Positions 42,738 through 55,868 of a DNA stretch of 64,000 bases are shown one piece after another. A program made the position numbers and the translations under genes. Below the pieces are notes generated by a model. That model ran no database searches and was not told the origin of the DNA. It was given only the letters and a program-made list of their open reading frames with translations. This DNA comes from Spiroplasma endosymbiont of Panorpa germanica. Its GTDB lineage: Bacteria > Bacillota_I > Bacilli_A > Mycoplasmatales > Mycoplasmataceae. The DNA is taken from contig NZ_OZ026461.1 of the NCBI RefSeq assembly GCF_964019765.1, forward strand, positions 682,001 to 746,000. Reading direction: 5' to 3'. The first letter of the stretch is position 1. Each line of letters opens with the position of its first letter.

Positions 42738-42789
42738 TTCTAGTATCTAACTTGACTTTTAGATATTAACTTATTGAAATGGTTTTATA

Positions 42790-43506
42790 CTATAGTTTTG
42801 AAATTAAATATGGATTTTTCAGCAAAGGAATAAAAGCGTAAAGATTAACAATTAGCTTAAATCGCTTGAATTCTTTTTCTGGTAGATAGTGGATTGCCAT
42901 ATCACACATTTGTTTACCCACTGATTCAAAAATAAACGCTAAAGAAATTCATGAAATCAAAATCAAACCAAGGGCAAAATAGTTAACTATTTGAAGTCAA
43001 AAATCAATTCATCCTAATGTACCATCATCTAAACCATTAGAAGTTGCTAGAACCATTATCATACTGGTCACACCTAGAAAAAAAGCTAAAATGTGAAAAC
43101 CTGACATTCATCAAAGGCTACGACGAAATTTCGAATTACCTTCTCTGGTTTCAACTATTAAAATGTAGCTAAAAAATAAATTTAAAACTGAAGAGAGGTT
43201 TTGTGATTCTAATTCCCAGGGTTTTACCTTGTACTCCTTTGAAATTGGATTGTAGTTTTTAAAGGGCATTCTGGTTTGGGATTTCTTTAAAGTAACCGTT
43301 TTAATATCTTCATAGCCGTTATCATTGTTTAACTCTTCCAACAATGACTTATAGACCTTTTCAGTCTTACCTTTTCAAGCCACAAAGTAGTTAATTATTA
43401 ATCCAATAAAGTAAAGAATTAGTGAGAAGCCAAGAAAAAATCAGGTAACAAAAGTAACTCCAACATTTAAATCTGACATCCATTCAAATCTTTCGTTTGT
43501 AAACAT
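42790..43506 (-). CDS. Membrane protein of unknown function
   Basis: Encodes 238 residues. A hydrophobic segment near the N-terminus (about 15-38), a polar region of about 60 residues, then two or three more membrane segments (about 110-185) and a basic C-terminus. Not recognised. GAGG precedes ATG 43506. It follows the next gene upstream by 19 bases, so the two are co-transcribed. Confidence 0.7.
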
Positions 43507-43525
43507 AATATATCCTCTTTTCTAA

Positions 43526-44401
43526 TTAATAAATAAATCACGGGGCCTGGTAATAATTAATATTGCCAAATCGATCCACTAATGGTTTTGCAATGATTAG
43601 TTCTCTATTAAAAGAATCTAATCGATAAAAGTATTTTCCTGCTAGTGGTTTTTTAGTTTTACTTTCGTTTAAAAATGAGCAATAGGTTTTGCCATTTTCC
43701 TTATCTGATAGTAAAAAAGCTTCTTCACTAAAAGCAGCAATTTGCTTTTCAAAGATACTATCTTCATAGACCTCGATATTCTCATAATTTTTATCACTTA
43801 TTAGAACTTTAAAATCATCTGTTAAAATTACTAAATTATTTTGCAGCTCACAAACTTTTTTAATCTTTTCTTTAATCTCGATCGTATTTTCTGTTGATAA
43901 ATCTAGTTGAAAGACTTCCCCTGTGGAGTTGTTTTTAGTAAAAACAAGGTTTTCATTTAATATTGGCGAAATAATGGTTTTGTTTTCAAGCATTTTAATA
44001 CTATCGATAAGTTCAAATTCACCATTGTATTTATTTGTATAGGTTGTAGTTTGCTCATCTGTTTTATTCACGAAAGTAATCAAGTAACCAAAATCATGGA
44101 AAATAATGTTTTGAATAAAATCTGAACTCTTTAAACAAATTTTCAAATCCGTTTGACTTGCCCCAATTGCTGTGGTATGTTTCATTGTTGGGTGTGCCAA
44201 AAAATAACGACCAAAAGGTTTTTTAATTTTAACCTCTTCAACAAGTATTTTCTTTTCGATTTTTAATAATAAATTAATCCCATTGTTAAAATTACTATCA
44301 GTAAAGTAAACTTGATCATGAATTGGAAAGAAATTAGTAATTCAGAAAAAATCATCAAAGACTATTTTTGAAATATTTTTCATCATATTTTCATCGCTCA
44401 T
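43526..44401 (-). CDS. Soluble protein of unknown function, strand-rich
   Basis: Encodes 291 residues, without signal or membrane segments. It is rich in short beta strands separated by polar turns (FVNKTDEQTTTYT, LVILTDDFKVLISD, AFLLSDKENGK), which suggests a beta-propeller-like or other all-beta fold; this is a guess from pattern only. GGGGGT precedes ATG 44401. Forms a pair with the downstream membrane protein gene. Confidence 0.65.
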
Positions 44402-44487
44402 ATTTACCCCCATTAAATATTATTTTATCGTAAAACCCGCTATTTTTTTCAAAATATTAAAAGTAATTTTCTTAGATAAATATTTGA

Positions 44488-44529
44488 AGAAAATAAAAAC
44501 CAATCAGGTTTTAACACTTGATTGGTTTT
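44488..44529 (-). terminator. Terminator of the fru operon
   Basis: Eleven-pair stem AAAACCAATCA / TGATTGGTTTT (44496-44529) with a 12-base loop, then TTATTTTC on the minus strand. Confidence 0.75.
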
Positions 44530-44532
44530 TGA

Positions 44533-46659
44533 TTAAGCAGCTACTTTAGCTTGCTTCACTTTTTTGTTAGTTGTAATTTCTTCTACTGATTTACTTTCAG
44601 ATTTAACTTTATTTTCATCAGCCAATTTTCAGAATCCTAAAATTAATGCCATTGTGAAAGTACCGATTATAATTGCTAATAAGTATAATGAAATACCCAT
44701 TCCAATTGCTAATCCTTTATTTCCACTAAACATTGCAGCTTTTGATTCCAATAATGGGAAGACAAATATTCCTCCGTGAGGAGCTGCTAAAGTGATTGTA
44801 AATGCCCCAACGATTAATCCTGTTATTAATCCTCCAGCCATAGCTGATAGAGCAACACGTTTTGGATCTTTAACCATGAAAGGAATTGCACCCTCTGAGA
44901 TAAAACATGCTCCCATTAATCAGTTAGCTTTTGCAGCATCACGATCTTCAACAGATCAAACTTTTTTAAATAATACAGTACATAGTGCTACTCCCAGTGG
45001 AGGAATCATTCCCCCAGCCATTGCAGCGGCCATAATTACAGATTCACTTCCACCTTCAGTTAACAATCCACCTTGTGAAACTGGTGAAATTGATAAAGTT
45101 CCTAGTGTGTAAGCGATTTTATTGATTGGTCCACCCATATCAACACACATCATAAACCCAATAATAGCACCAAGCAATATTAGTAGGTTTACTCCTCCAG
45201 TTTTTGAAGGATCTGCTAATGCTGTCAATCCTTTTTGAATTCCAAGCATTACATAACCTAGCGGAATGTTAATTGCAAACATTGCAGCCCCAATTCCTAA
45301 AAGTGATAGAACTGGAACAAAAACTATATCTCTAACTCCAGTTCATCCTTTTGAAACTTTTCCGAATGCTTTACTTCATCCAAATACAATGAAGGCTGCT
45401 ATATAAGCTCCTACCATGGCTCCGATAAACCCTGAAGAATATGGAATCCCACTAGGTAATAATTTACCTCATAGATTTCCTCAACCAGTGGTTTGGTCAC
45501 CATAAACCATTCCATCTCCATTGGCCAATACTCCGGCAACAAAACCAGGCATTAACCCTTGTGGACCTACAATTGAAAAACAAATGTAAGCTGCCAAAAT
45601 TGGTACCATGGCTCCCATAGCAACTTTTCCTAGACCTGAGAATCAACCAGCAACTGGGTTAATAGTTCCATAGTCACCCCCAGCTGATGCATTTCCAGCG
45701 GCAAAATCAATTAAGAATCCAATTCCTAATATAATTCCCCCAGCCACAACAAATGGTAGCATTTTTGAAACCCCACCAAGAAGATTTCCTTTGATATCTC
45801 TAAATTGTTTTAGTGAAAAACTTCCTCCACCTTGTGAACCACTATTGGCTTCACCTTGGATTTTAGTAACTTTTTCACCTTTGCTGAATCCTTCAATTAG
45901 TTTTTCAGCATTATAAATAACGTCTTTGGTATTAGTTTTAATAACATCAAAACCATTAAAACGTCCCATTCCATCGATTTGTTTATCAATAGCAATAATT
46001 CTAACTTTTGCATTTTCAATATCTTCTGCTGTTAATGAATTTTCAGTTCCACGACGTCCTTGAGTTTCAACTTTTACAGTTAATCCCATTTTCTTAGCAA
46101 CTTCAACCAATTTTTCAGCTGACATATAAGTATGTGCAATTCCAGTTGGACAAGCTGTTATACCAACAACATCATAGTGTTGTCCGGCTTTTAATTGTTT
46201 TTCTTCTTTTTTTGGTGCTCCAAATACCTTCTCTAAATCGGCGATCTTCTTAGCTTTCATTAGAGCTTTTTGATTTTCTTCTTTCATTAAGTAAGTTGAT
46301 AAATCAGATAATACCGATAAATGTTCTTCACCGTTTTTACCATTAGTCATTATCATAAATACTAATTTGGTTGGTTTACCGTCCAAACTTTCTCAATCAA
46401 CTGGGTTTTTTAGGTTGGCAAATGCCACACATGTTTGGTTAACTGATTTATCCAAAGCATGGGGAATCGCGATTCCATCACCAATTCCAGTTGATCCTTG
46501 AGATTCACGTTTTTTGATAGCTGTTACAAATGCTTTCTGGTTATTAATGATATTTTGTTCAGCTAATTTTGCTGCTAAAAAATCGATAACCTCTTCACGA
46601 GTTTGTAGATCTACATCAAAGAAACTAGTTTGGGCACTAAATAAATTTTTTAGTTCCAT
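44533..46659 (-). CDS. fruA: Fructose-specific PTS enzyme IIABC
   Basis: Encodes 708 residues. It imports fructose and phosphorylates it to fructose 1-phosphate. Domain order is EIIA (1-150, phosphorylated His67 in GIAIPHA), EIIB (about 170-265, Cys in ITACPTGIAHT) and EIIC (about 300-685, with about ten membrane segments and a conserved DMGGPINK loop). The low-complexity GSQGGGS linker separates B and C. SD GGAG precedes ATG 46659. Last gene of fruR - fruK - fruA. Confidence 0.96.
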
Positions 46660-46671
46660 AATTATCTCCTT

Positions 46672-47604
46672 TTAAATTTTGTTAACTTTAATCTCATTGA
46701 TTAAAGCGTTGATTTCAGCCTTAGTTGCTAACCACTCTTTAAAAGCAGTGGCAGCTCCACTGGCTGCAGCCAATTTTAGACATTTTTCAATGTCAAGGTT
46801 TTGGCTAATACCGTGAGTAAATCCTGCAAGCATACTGTCACCAGCGCCCACAGAGTTTACTAATTTACCTTTAGCAATTCCTGTTTGATAAATTTCTTGA
46901 TTACTTGTGAAGTAATAACTTCCATCACTTCCCATACTTAATAAAATGTTTTGGGCTCCTAATTTTTGAAGTTCTTTAATCATTGATTTGATTTCATCAA
47001 AATTATATTCTTTGATTGGCAAGTTTAAAATCCCGCAAATTTCATCAATATTTGGTTTAATCAAAAATGGCTTGCATTTTAATGCTTTCAACATTACAGT
47101 TCCAGTTGCATCTAAAATAAATTTAGCATTAGCTTCATTGGCAACTGCTCCGATTTGAGCATAAATATCATCAGGAATTCCTTTGGCAATTGATCCTGCT
47201 GCTACGATAATATCAGCTTTGGTTACTTTTGCTTTTAAATAATCTAGCATTTTTTTTCACGTATCTGGGATTGTTGAAAACCCCAAACCGTTCAATTCTG
47301 TTTCTTCTTTAAAACTTAAGTTTTTAATTTTATAGTTGGTGCGGGTTTTACCAGGATTGAAAAAGAAATTACTTGATAAATTAACTTCTTTAAATTTATC
47401 TAAAAAGATATTTTTATTTTCATCCCCCATAATTCCTGTTGCTTCAACTTGATTTTCTAAATTATTTAGAATAATAGCAACATTAATTCCCTTACCTCCA
47501 ATTACTTGATATTCATTTTGATAGTAATTGGTTTGTTTAATGGTAAGATTATCAGCTTCAATTATATGGTCTATTGCAGGATTTAAAGTGATTGCATATA
47601 TCAT
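46672..47604 (-). CDS. fruK: 1-phosphofructokinase
   Basis: Encodes 310 residues of the PfkB family. It converts fructose 1-phosphate to fructose 1,6-bisphosphate. NPAIDHI at the N-terminus, GGKGINVAIIL, KPNIDEI and the catalytic GAGDSMLAGF are as expected. It lies three bases after the fruR stop and 12 before fruA. Confidence 0.95.
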
Positions 47605-47607
47605 TTC

Positions 47608-48309
47608 CTAATCCTCGCTTATTACTGTTACTTCTTTTTTACTGGCAAATTTAATAAATGATTTTGAATTAAATTTGCTGCGATCTGCTAATGCAAATGC
47701 AAAGCGAGATTGCTTGATCGCCTGCTCTTTAACCTGGGCTTCATCATCATCGGTTGTATAAAGGTTATACTCATTATCAACCGCATTGGCCCCAATAAAG
47801 GCTAAATCAAAAGAATATTGTTGAATTGATTTAACAGCCTCAAAACCAATGATGGCCCCGGTTTTAGGTTTAAAGCGACCTCCAAGAATGTGAACATAAT
47901 TGTTACCATTTTTTGTTAATTCTTGAGCGTTTATAATTGAATTAGTTAAAATTCTAAGTTCTAATTCGGGTTTAATAATTTGAGATAAATAATAAGTGTT
48001 TGAACCAGCATCTAAAAAAATAGTTTCCCCTTTTTTGATGCAATCCAAAGCTTTAGCAGCAATTTGTTTCTTAGCAATAATGTTTTCAACTAGTTTTTCG
48101 TCTAACATTTCTTCAGCAACGTTTTTGTCTCTTAGTGGTTTAGCTCCCCCATGAACTCGGATAATAAGTCCTTGTTCTTCAAGTTCGAGCAAATCACGAC
48201 GTACTGTTGTGAAAGGAACATTTAATTCTTGTACCATATCTTCAACAATTGATAGTTCACGACCATTAATATAGTCTAATATTAAAGTTTGTCGTTCTGC
48301 TTTTATCAT
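47608..48309 (-). CDS. fruR: DeoR-family transcriptional regulator of the fructose operon
   Basis: Encodes 233 residues. The N-terminal winged helix-turn-helix (about 20-55: VPFTTVRRDLLELEEQGLIIRVHGGA) is the DeoR signature. The sensor domain has FLDAGSNTYYLSQ and IGFEAVKSI. DeoR proteins beside fruK-fruA usually repress the operon and respond to fructose phosphate. Start ATG 48309 with AGGGTG upstream. Confidence 0.92.
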   Translation of the reverse strand: MIKAERQTLILDYINGRELSIVEDMVQELNVPFTTVRRDLLELEEQGLIIRVHGGAKPLRDKNVAEEMLDEKLVENIIAKKQIAAKALDCIKKGETIFLDAGSNTYYLSQIIKPELELRILTNSIINAQELTKNGNNYVHILGGRFKPKTGAIIGFEAVKSIQQYSFDLAFIGANAVDNEYNLYTTDDDEAQVKEQAIKQSRFAFALADRSKFNSKSFIKFASKKEVTVISED

Positions 48310-48325
48310 TATTTCACCCTATTTC

Positions 48326-48334
48326 ATTATATCA
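48326..48334 (-). promoter_or_regulatory. Extended -10 promoter of fruR-fruK-fruA
   Basis: TGATATAAT on the minus strand, 17 bases before the fruR start codon. The -35 region lies inside the A/T homopolymer repeats at 48343-48375. Confidence 0.65.
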
Positions 48335-48342
48335 AAACTCAA

Positions 48343-48392
48343 AGAAAAAAACCAAAAAAAACCAAAAAAAACCAATTTTTTGAATTGGTTTT
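48343..48392 (-). terminator. Terminator with long repeated T tract upstream of fruR
   Basis: AAAACCAATT / AATTGGTTTT hairpin (48368-48392) ends the upstream leftward gene. It is followed on the minus strand by a 10-base unit, GG plus eight T, repeated more than twice. The tract runs into the fruR promoter. Confidence 0.75.
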
Positions 48393-48406
48393 TATCTAAA
48401 GTGGTT

Positions 48407-48976
48407 TTAGCGAATTAAAATAGTTTTTGAAGGTTGAAGGGTTAAAAAGTAAATAAACCCATATGGGGGTAATAACAGCATTGCGAATCTAACATCTTGG
48501 TAAAAATTATTGCTATTTTTGCGAATAATTAAGACTCAAGTTAAAGCTGCTAGAAACATAACTGAAAATAGCACCCCATTTATTACTAACATATCTAAAA
48601 TTAAATACTCTCAATTTGAATAATAGACAATCTCAGCATATTGGAAAAAAACCATAAATAATGCAAAAATGTTCAACAATCCCGATAGAACAAAAGCTAA
48701 AATAAAAAATACCTTTTCATTAATTTTTTGAGTCCCTATATTTATGAAGAAAAAATTATAAGTTTTTTCTACTAAAGCACGACAGAAATTTGCATAATTT
48801 CTACAATAATACAGCCACGATAATGCCGCTAAAATTAATAAAACCATTGTAACTATTAAATAAGATAATCAGGGAAATTCCACTATTTGGGGAATTGTTC
48901 AAAAAAGACACAACACAAACACGAAAGTTTGAAGAATTAATGCCATTATAATCCCTGGTATTAGTTGATTTTTCAA
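48407..48976 (-). CDS. Membrane protein of unknown function
   Basis: Encodes 189 residues if it starts at TTG 48976, with AAAGGG 11 bases upstream; an in-frame ATG at 48946 is the alternative. Four or five hydrophobic segments, short loops. Not recognised. It ends just before a hairpin terminator and has no close partner upstream. Confidence 0.6.
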
Positions 48977-49137
48977 CTCAAGACACACCCTTTTACTTCT
49001 TTCTTTATCTTGAATTAATTTTATTATAATTAGTTTTTATTGACTGTCAACGTAATTTCAACTAATCTTATTTTAAATTATTATAATATCTTTAAACGCA
49101 CTAAATTAAGTAACACCTCAATCCACTAGCTTAAAAT

Positions 49138-50490
49138 TTATTTATGACTACAAATTTGGCTTAAAGCTTTAGTATAAATTAAGAGTTGTTTTTGAAATTC
49201 ATCTTTGTAAACCCACTCATTAACTCCATGCAAGGTTAAATTTTTTAAATTTAAAGCTCCCCCAAAAGCCACTGCGTTATTGATTTCTTTGGCATAAGTA
49301 CCCCCACCAATTGCACATGGTGGAGTTTCATTATCTCCTGTTACTTCAAGGAAAGCCTCGTGCATAATTTTTAACATTCAATGATTCTTATCAAATAAAA
49401 AACCTTGGTTAAAATGATGAGTGTTTACTTGAAGATTAAATTTCTCTAAAACCTTTTGCAAAGGCGCTATAATCTGGCTTTCATAATCTATTGTTGCGGG
49501 AATATCCAATTGTAGGGCAATTCTTTGGCTTTTAAGACCAATTTCCACAATTGATAAACCAAAAGTCAGAGTTCCTGAATCATCTTCTAAAGCACCAAAA
49601 ATGGCTTTTAAATCATAATTATTAAGTAAATAGCTATTTATAAAATCAATCATTTGACCCTTTATTTTGGTTTCTCTTAGAGATTCAGTTAATAGCATAA
49701 CCGGACTAATTCCCCAATCTGGTAAACCAGCGTGAGTTTGCTTACCAATTATTTCTATACCATTGTTTAACAAATTGTGGACAATACCACGTTTATTTAA
49801 ACTCTCAAGTAAGATTTTGGAATTGGTGCCACTAAAAGTAGCCTTTCCATCCACGATGTTATAAGTATCCCCTGATTTAATTTCATAATCAAGTTCTTCT
49901 TCCCCGGTAATGTTTATTCAAGCTAAATGTTTTTCTCCAAAGACATAGGGAAAACAAGCATCAGGAACATAACCTAAGTCTGGTTGGCCAAAATCGTTGA
50001 GATATTTTTTAACACAGCGATTTTCATTTTCTTCATCAAGACCAAAAAATAATCTTATTTTGTATTCACTTTCAAATCCACTATCTTTTAAATATTTAAC
50101 AGCCATAATATTATTGACCGTTGGTCCTTTATCATCAAAGGTTCCTCTTCCATAAAGTTTTCCTTGTGATTCATTTAATTCAAACGGATCAAAAGTTCAC
50201 TCATCGATATTTCCTGGATTGACAACATCAAGATGGCAAAAAATTACAAAAATTTTCTCCCCCTCACCAAAATCAGCAAAACCATAATATTTCTCCTTAT
50301 CTTTGTAAGTTGTAAATCCCATATTTTGACAAGTGTTTAAAATAAAGTCCAGAACTTTATCGTTTTCAAGTCCAAAGGGATTGTTATGATCGCTCAGGTC
50401 CATTACAGAAGGAAAGCGAATTAGCTCTCTTAATAAGTTGATACTGTCTTGGAAATACCTTTCTTTTAATAAGTTAAAATCAATTTTCAT
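49138..50490 (-). CDS. pepV: PepV-like M20 dipeptidase
   Basis: Encodes 450 residues of the Sapep/PepV family of zinc dipeptidases, which release amino acids from imported dipeptides. Metal ligands are seen in CHLDVVNPG, GTFDDKGP and LDEENE, and the late GGTYAKEI loop is present. AAAGGTGG lies before ATG 50490, preferred over the in-frame GTG 50499 that sits inside the SD. Confidence 0.88.
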
Positions 50491-50546
50491 ATTTACCACC
50501 TTTCTGAATTATCTAATCACAAATTTAAAAAAAATGTTGATTATCA

Positions 50547-50574
50547 TTGACTAATTTGAAAACAATAATATGAT
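50547..50574 (+). promoter_or_regulatory. Promoter of the 315-residue membrane protein gene
   Basis: TTGACT (50547-50552), 16-base spacer, TATGAT (50569-50574), 22 bases before the start codon. Confidence 0.6.
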
Positions 50575-50596
50575 TATGGCGAAAGGAGTATTAAAA

Positions 50597-51544
50597 ATGT
50601 TTTATGTAAGAAACTTATGAAGCTTGGTTAAAATTAATTGAAAGCTTTTAATAATTAGAACTGTCATAGCGTTTGTCGGACTGTTTTTGGCAAGTCTTGG
50701 AACTAAGATTTATTTACCTCTAACTGTTGGTTCGGGTAACGTAGACTTAGCGATTTTCTCACTTTTGGCAGTATTCATTCCTGGAGCGATCCAAACTACA
50801 AATGGGGATACCACCAAAATTGGCAAAGTTGATCCGAATATTAATGCTAACAATTACTACTTATACTTAATGTTATTTTATTTCATTCTATTATTATTAG
50901 TAATTTTATTTACTGTATTACAATGTGTAAGAGACTATAAAAAGAATAAGGACCGCGAAATTATCTCACGAGCAATTATCTTAATTTTTGGAGATATTGT
51001 TTTAATGTTTGTGGGTCCCTTATTTTTGCAAATCCACCAAGGATACTTTGAATATTCTGGTTTCCAAAACTGACTAATTGATATATCTCAACAAAAATCA
51101 CCAGCTAGTTATTTAGCTATGGTTTGAGTATTTTTTGGAGCCTTTGTGCTTTATTGCTTTGGTGTCGCTATTTTGGTCTGATCAAGAGTTTTCAATGGAC
51201 CATACAACTCAGTGGCTACACAATTTATGGCACTTACAAAATGGAATTATTTACAAAGTCGTATTTTGTGAGATGTTATCATTTTTCTTTTTGGAATGAC
51301 ATTATTGCTATCAACACCAAATTATTCTTGAGAAGTCAAAGTTGCATTTTTCTCAAATTACTTAGTTTTTGGAATGATAATCTTTACTTTTGGAACAGGT
51401 CTAGCGATAAATTTCTTCCTCCCTATTTTAAGAAAGATATGGGACCACGATAAAATATTTTTAAGCGTCCAAGAATACGAAAAAAGATTAAAAGCAATTG
51501 AAGAAATTAATTCGCAAAACTCAAAATCAGCATCTATGAAATAA
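50597..51544 (+). CDS. Polytopic membrane protein of unknown function
   Basis: Encodes 315 residues with six or seven hydrophobic segments and a polar C-terminal tail of about 35 residues. The first extracellular loop contains GSGNVDLAIF. No family recognised. Start ATG 50597 with GAAAGGAG upstream. It is interrupted in standard code by several TGA (Trp) codons. Confidence 0.75.
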
Positions 51545-51553
51545 TTGGATTCG

Positions 51554-51577
51554 ATTCTAAATAGAATATTTTTTTTG
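51554..51577 (+). terminator. Weak terminator before pgsA
   Basis: ATTCTA / TAGAAT with a two-base loop, then a run of T. Confidence 0.5.
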
Positions 51578-51634
51578 AATTACATTATTAATGTAATATA
51601 ATAATTTTATATTTATTTAGAAAAAGAGGTATTT

Positions 51635-52327
51635 ATGAATTGAGCAAATCGTATAACAATGATTAGATTATTGTTGATTCCAATCATTATTATATTAATG
51701 ATTATCCATCAGTTCCCAGGAACCCCAATGTTTTCAGTTTGAAATCAGACAATCAATGTTGGACAAAATTATCAACTCCCAGTGGCCTATTTAATAGCGG
51801 GAATATTATTTATTATAGCGGCTTTGACTGACTTTTTAGACGGTTATGTTGCTAGAAAATTCAACCAAGTAACCACATTTGGTAAATTCTTTGATGCAAT
51901 AGCTGATAAAGTTTTAACTAACACTGTTTTAATTGTTTTTGCTTGTGCAGGAATCGTACCAATTTGAATGGCTATTATTTTAATAGCAAGGGACTTTATC
52001 ATTGACGCAGTTCGTCAAATTTTGGCAACAAAAGAAGTTGTCATGGCAGCAAACCAAATGGGCAAAATTAGAGCAGCTATGGAAATGATTGGAATGTCAT
52101 TACTATTCTTCGTTGGATTTAGAATGTTTAACGGTTCACTTCAAGGCAACGGTGCTTTTGATGAATTTGGATGAATAAACCAAGTAGCATTAATCCCAAT
52201 GTATATAGCAACAGTTTTATCAGTTTTATCAGCAGGAATTTATATTGGAGCAAATCGTAAACAACTATTTGATACAACAGTAATTTCTAAAAGCGATAAA
52301 AAGGAAAAAGTTAATGAAAAAAAATAA
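51635..52327 (+). CDS. pgsA: CDP-diacylglycerol-glycerol-3-phosphate phosphatidyltransferase
   Basis: Encodes 230 residues. It makes phosphatidylglycerol phosphate. The CDP-alcohol transferase motif D-G-x2-A-R-x8-G-x3-D-x3-D is intact (DFLDGYVARKFN, then GKFFDAIADK). Five or six membrane segments. AGAGG precedes ATG 51635. Its glycerol 3-phosphate substrate links it to the glp genes that follow. Confidence 0.93.
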
Positions 52328-53123
52328 AACAGAACCAAATTCTTGAGCAATAGTCACCGGGGCTAGTAAAGGGATTGGATATGGTTATTGTGAGCAGTTA
52401 CTAACGCAAGGTTGAAACATTATAGCCGTTGCTAGAAATACTGATCCACTAAATCATTTATCTAAAAAATTTCCCAATCAGACAATTCTAAAAATTAATT
52501 TAGATTTGAGTAACCTTGATAATTGTGATGAATTGTTTAAGTTAACTAAGGACTTGGATGTTTCTTTATTAATCAATAACGCAGGTTATGGTGTTTTAGG
52601 AGACTTTCAATCTTCAAACTTAGAAAAAGAATTGAATATGTTAGATTTAAACATCAGATCACTTCATAAATTAAGCAAAATTTATGTAAATCATTTCTTT
52701 AATAAACAGAAAGGTCGTATCATTAATATAAGTAGTGTGGCAGCTTTTTTGCCAGGACCTGGATTTGCCAGTTATTATGCCTCAAAGGCTTATGTTTTAA
52801 ACTTAGGTACAGCTATTAACTATGAGTTAATCAAAGGAAAGTCAAAAGTTAGACTAATTACTATATGTCCGGGACCAATTAAAACCGAGTTTTGAAATCG
52901 CAGCAAAGGTGAAACTGGCACTTCAAAATCAAATACAGAACTTAAAAACAAATCAGTTGATAAATTTGTCAAAAGTAGTTTAAATAAGGCTTTAAAAGCT
53001 AAGCGTAGAAGTTACTTTATCATCGGCTTCAATAATATATTCCTAAATAAAATGTTGAATATTGTCCCCAAAAGTTGAGCGATGAGAGTAGTCTACAAAT
53101 ATAATAAGAAGAAAAATAAATAA
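52314..53123 (+). CDS. Short-chain dehydrogenase/reductase
   Basis: Encodes 269 residues. Cofactor motif TGASKGIGYGY near the N-terminus, NNAGYG, catalytic Ser in INISSVAAF and Tyr-x3-Lys in YYASKAY, and PGPIKTEF after them. Substrate unknown; the sequence fits the broad DltE/YqjQ-like group. It overlaps pgsA by 14 bases and is translated from the same message. The C-terminus is basic. Confidence 0.88.
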
Positions 53124-53153
53124 AAATTATCCAGGGTTCTGGATAATTTTTAT

Positions 53154-53156
<3 letters not shown>
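53122..53156. terminator. Bidirectional terminator between the dehydrogenase gene and glpK
   Basis: Perfect twelve-pair stem AAAAATTATCCA / TGGATAATTTTT with a six-base loop, A-rich and T-rich on its two sides. Confidence 0.9.
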
Positions 53157-54656
<1,500 letters not shown>

Positions 54657-54668
54657 GTTTGACTCCTT

Positions 54669-55835
54669 CTAGTTCATAGGTAGGATTGATTTTTGATAAG
54701 GTTGATAGTCTTTTTTAATTTCAAACTTGTCTTTGCTAGTTGATTTTAAAATATCAATAACATAGTCAGCAATTGCTGGGGCTGCTGAAATTGCTGGGGA
54801 TTTAGTACCCGCTACATTTATGAAGTTGTCATCTTTTATAGCGGGTTTAATATAAAAGTCTTCACTACTTGGTTCAATTGGTCTAGATCCTGAAAATGTC
54901 ATACAAGTCTTTTCTATTTTTAAATTAGGAATTAACTTGCGTCCAATTTCTCCAATTTGATTGAATTTTTCTGGTGTTACTAATCGGGTTTCGCTTTTTA
55001 AAACCCCTTTTTGTGCTGTTGGTCCCACCAATAAATGACCATCTAAGGTTGGAGCTACAATTACCCCTTTACCATGGATGGTTGGCACCATAAAGATAAC
55101 TGAGCTAACTACACTAGCTTCGCTTTTTTCTAGAATTCGATACTCTCCACGCAAGGTCTCGAGTTTGAAATCAGGATAACCCGCCATGGCAGCGATTTCA
55201 TCAGCATAGTGGCCAGCTACATTAATAATTTTGCTAGCATAATAAGTTTTGTCCCCATTAACAGTGATTTCAAAAACATCATTTTGCTTAGCAATTTTGC
55301 TGACTTTTGAATTCACTTTCAATTCTGCATGATTGGTAATTGCATTTTCAAATAAAACTTTACTCAATTCCACAGGGTCGATAGCAATGGATGAATTGCA
55401 CAATAAACCCCCAATAATATCAGGATTTAAGTTTGGCTCAATTTTTATTATTTCTGCTTTAGTTAAAATTTGCATTTCTTTAGCTTCAAGTCCATTTGTG
55501 ATGCCTCGATCGTAAAGCATTTTGACATGTTGCATTTCTTCATCATTAAAAGCTACAACTAAGGAATTAATTCTTTGATATGGAAAGTCCAATTCTTTGA
55601 TTCAATCCTCATAACGTTTTTTTCCTAAAAGATTAAGTTTTGCATTCAACTTACCTGGAGTCGGGTCAAAGCCCCCATGGACTAATCCAGAATTACCTTG
55701 CGAGGTTTCCATAGCCACTCTCTTATTAGCTTCTAAAATTAAGATTTTTTTATTATACTTTGATAATTCTCTAGCGATGGCTGCACCAATTATACCTCCA
55801 CCAATAATACAAAAGTCATAATTTTTATTTTCCAT
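54669..55835 (-). CDS. glpO: L-alpha-glycerophosphate oxidase (H2O2-forming)
   Basis: Encodes 388 residues. The N-terminal FAD motif GGGIIGAAIARELS is clear; NSGLVHGGFDP and the C-terminal GTKSPAISAAPAIADYV match the short mollicute GlpO/GlpD form rather than the 550-600-residue dehydrogenase. This form passes electrons to oxygen and makes hydrogen peroxide, a known cytotoxic factor in pathogenic mycoplasmas. The product is dihydroxyacetone phosphate for glycolysis. Confidence 0.92.
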
Positions 55836-55868
55836 AAATTTACCTCAAACTAATGTTTAAATTAATTA

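Noticed and set aside
44792-45112. A 106-residue + strand frame opposite fruA
   Set aside because: Shadow of the EIIC membrane region; no SD and no family resemblance. Similar shadows opposite glpF, pgk and gap were also left out.
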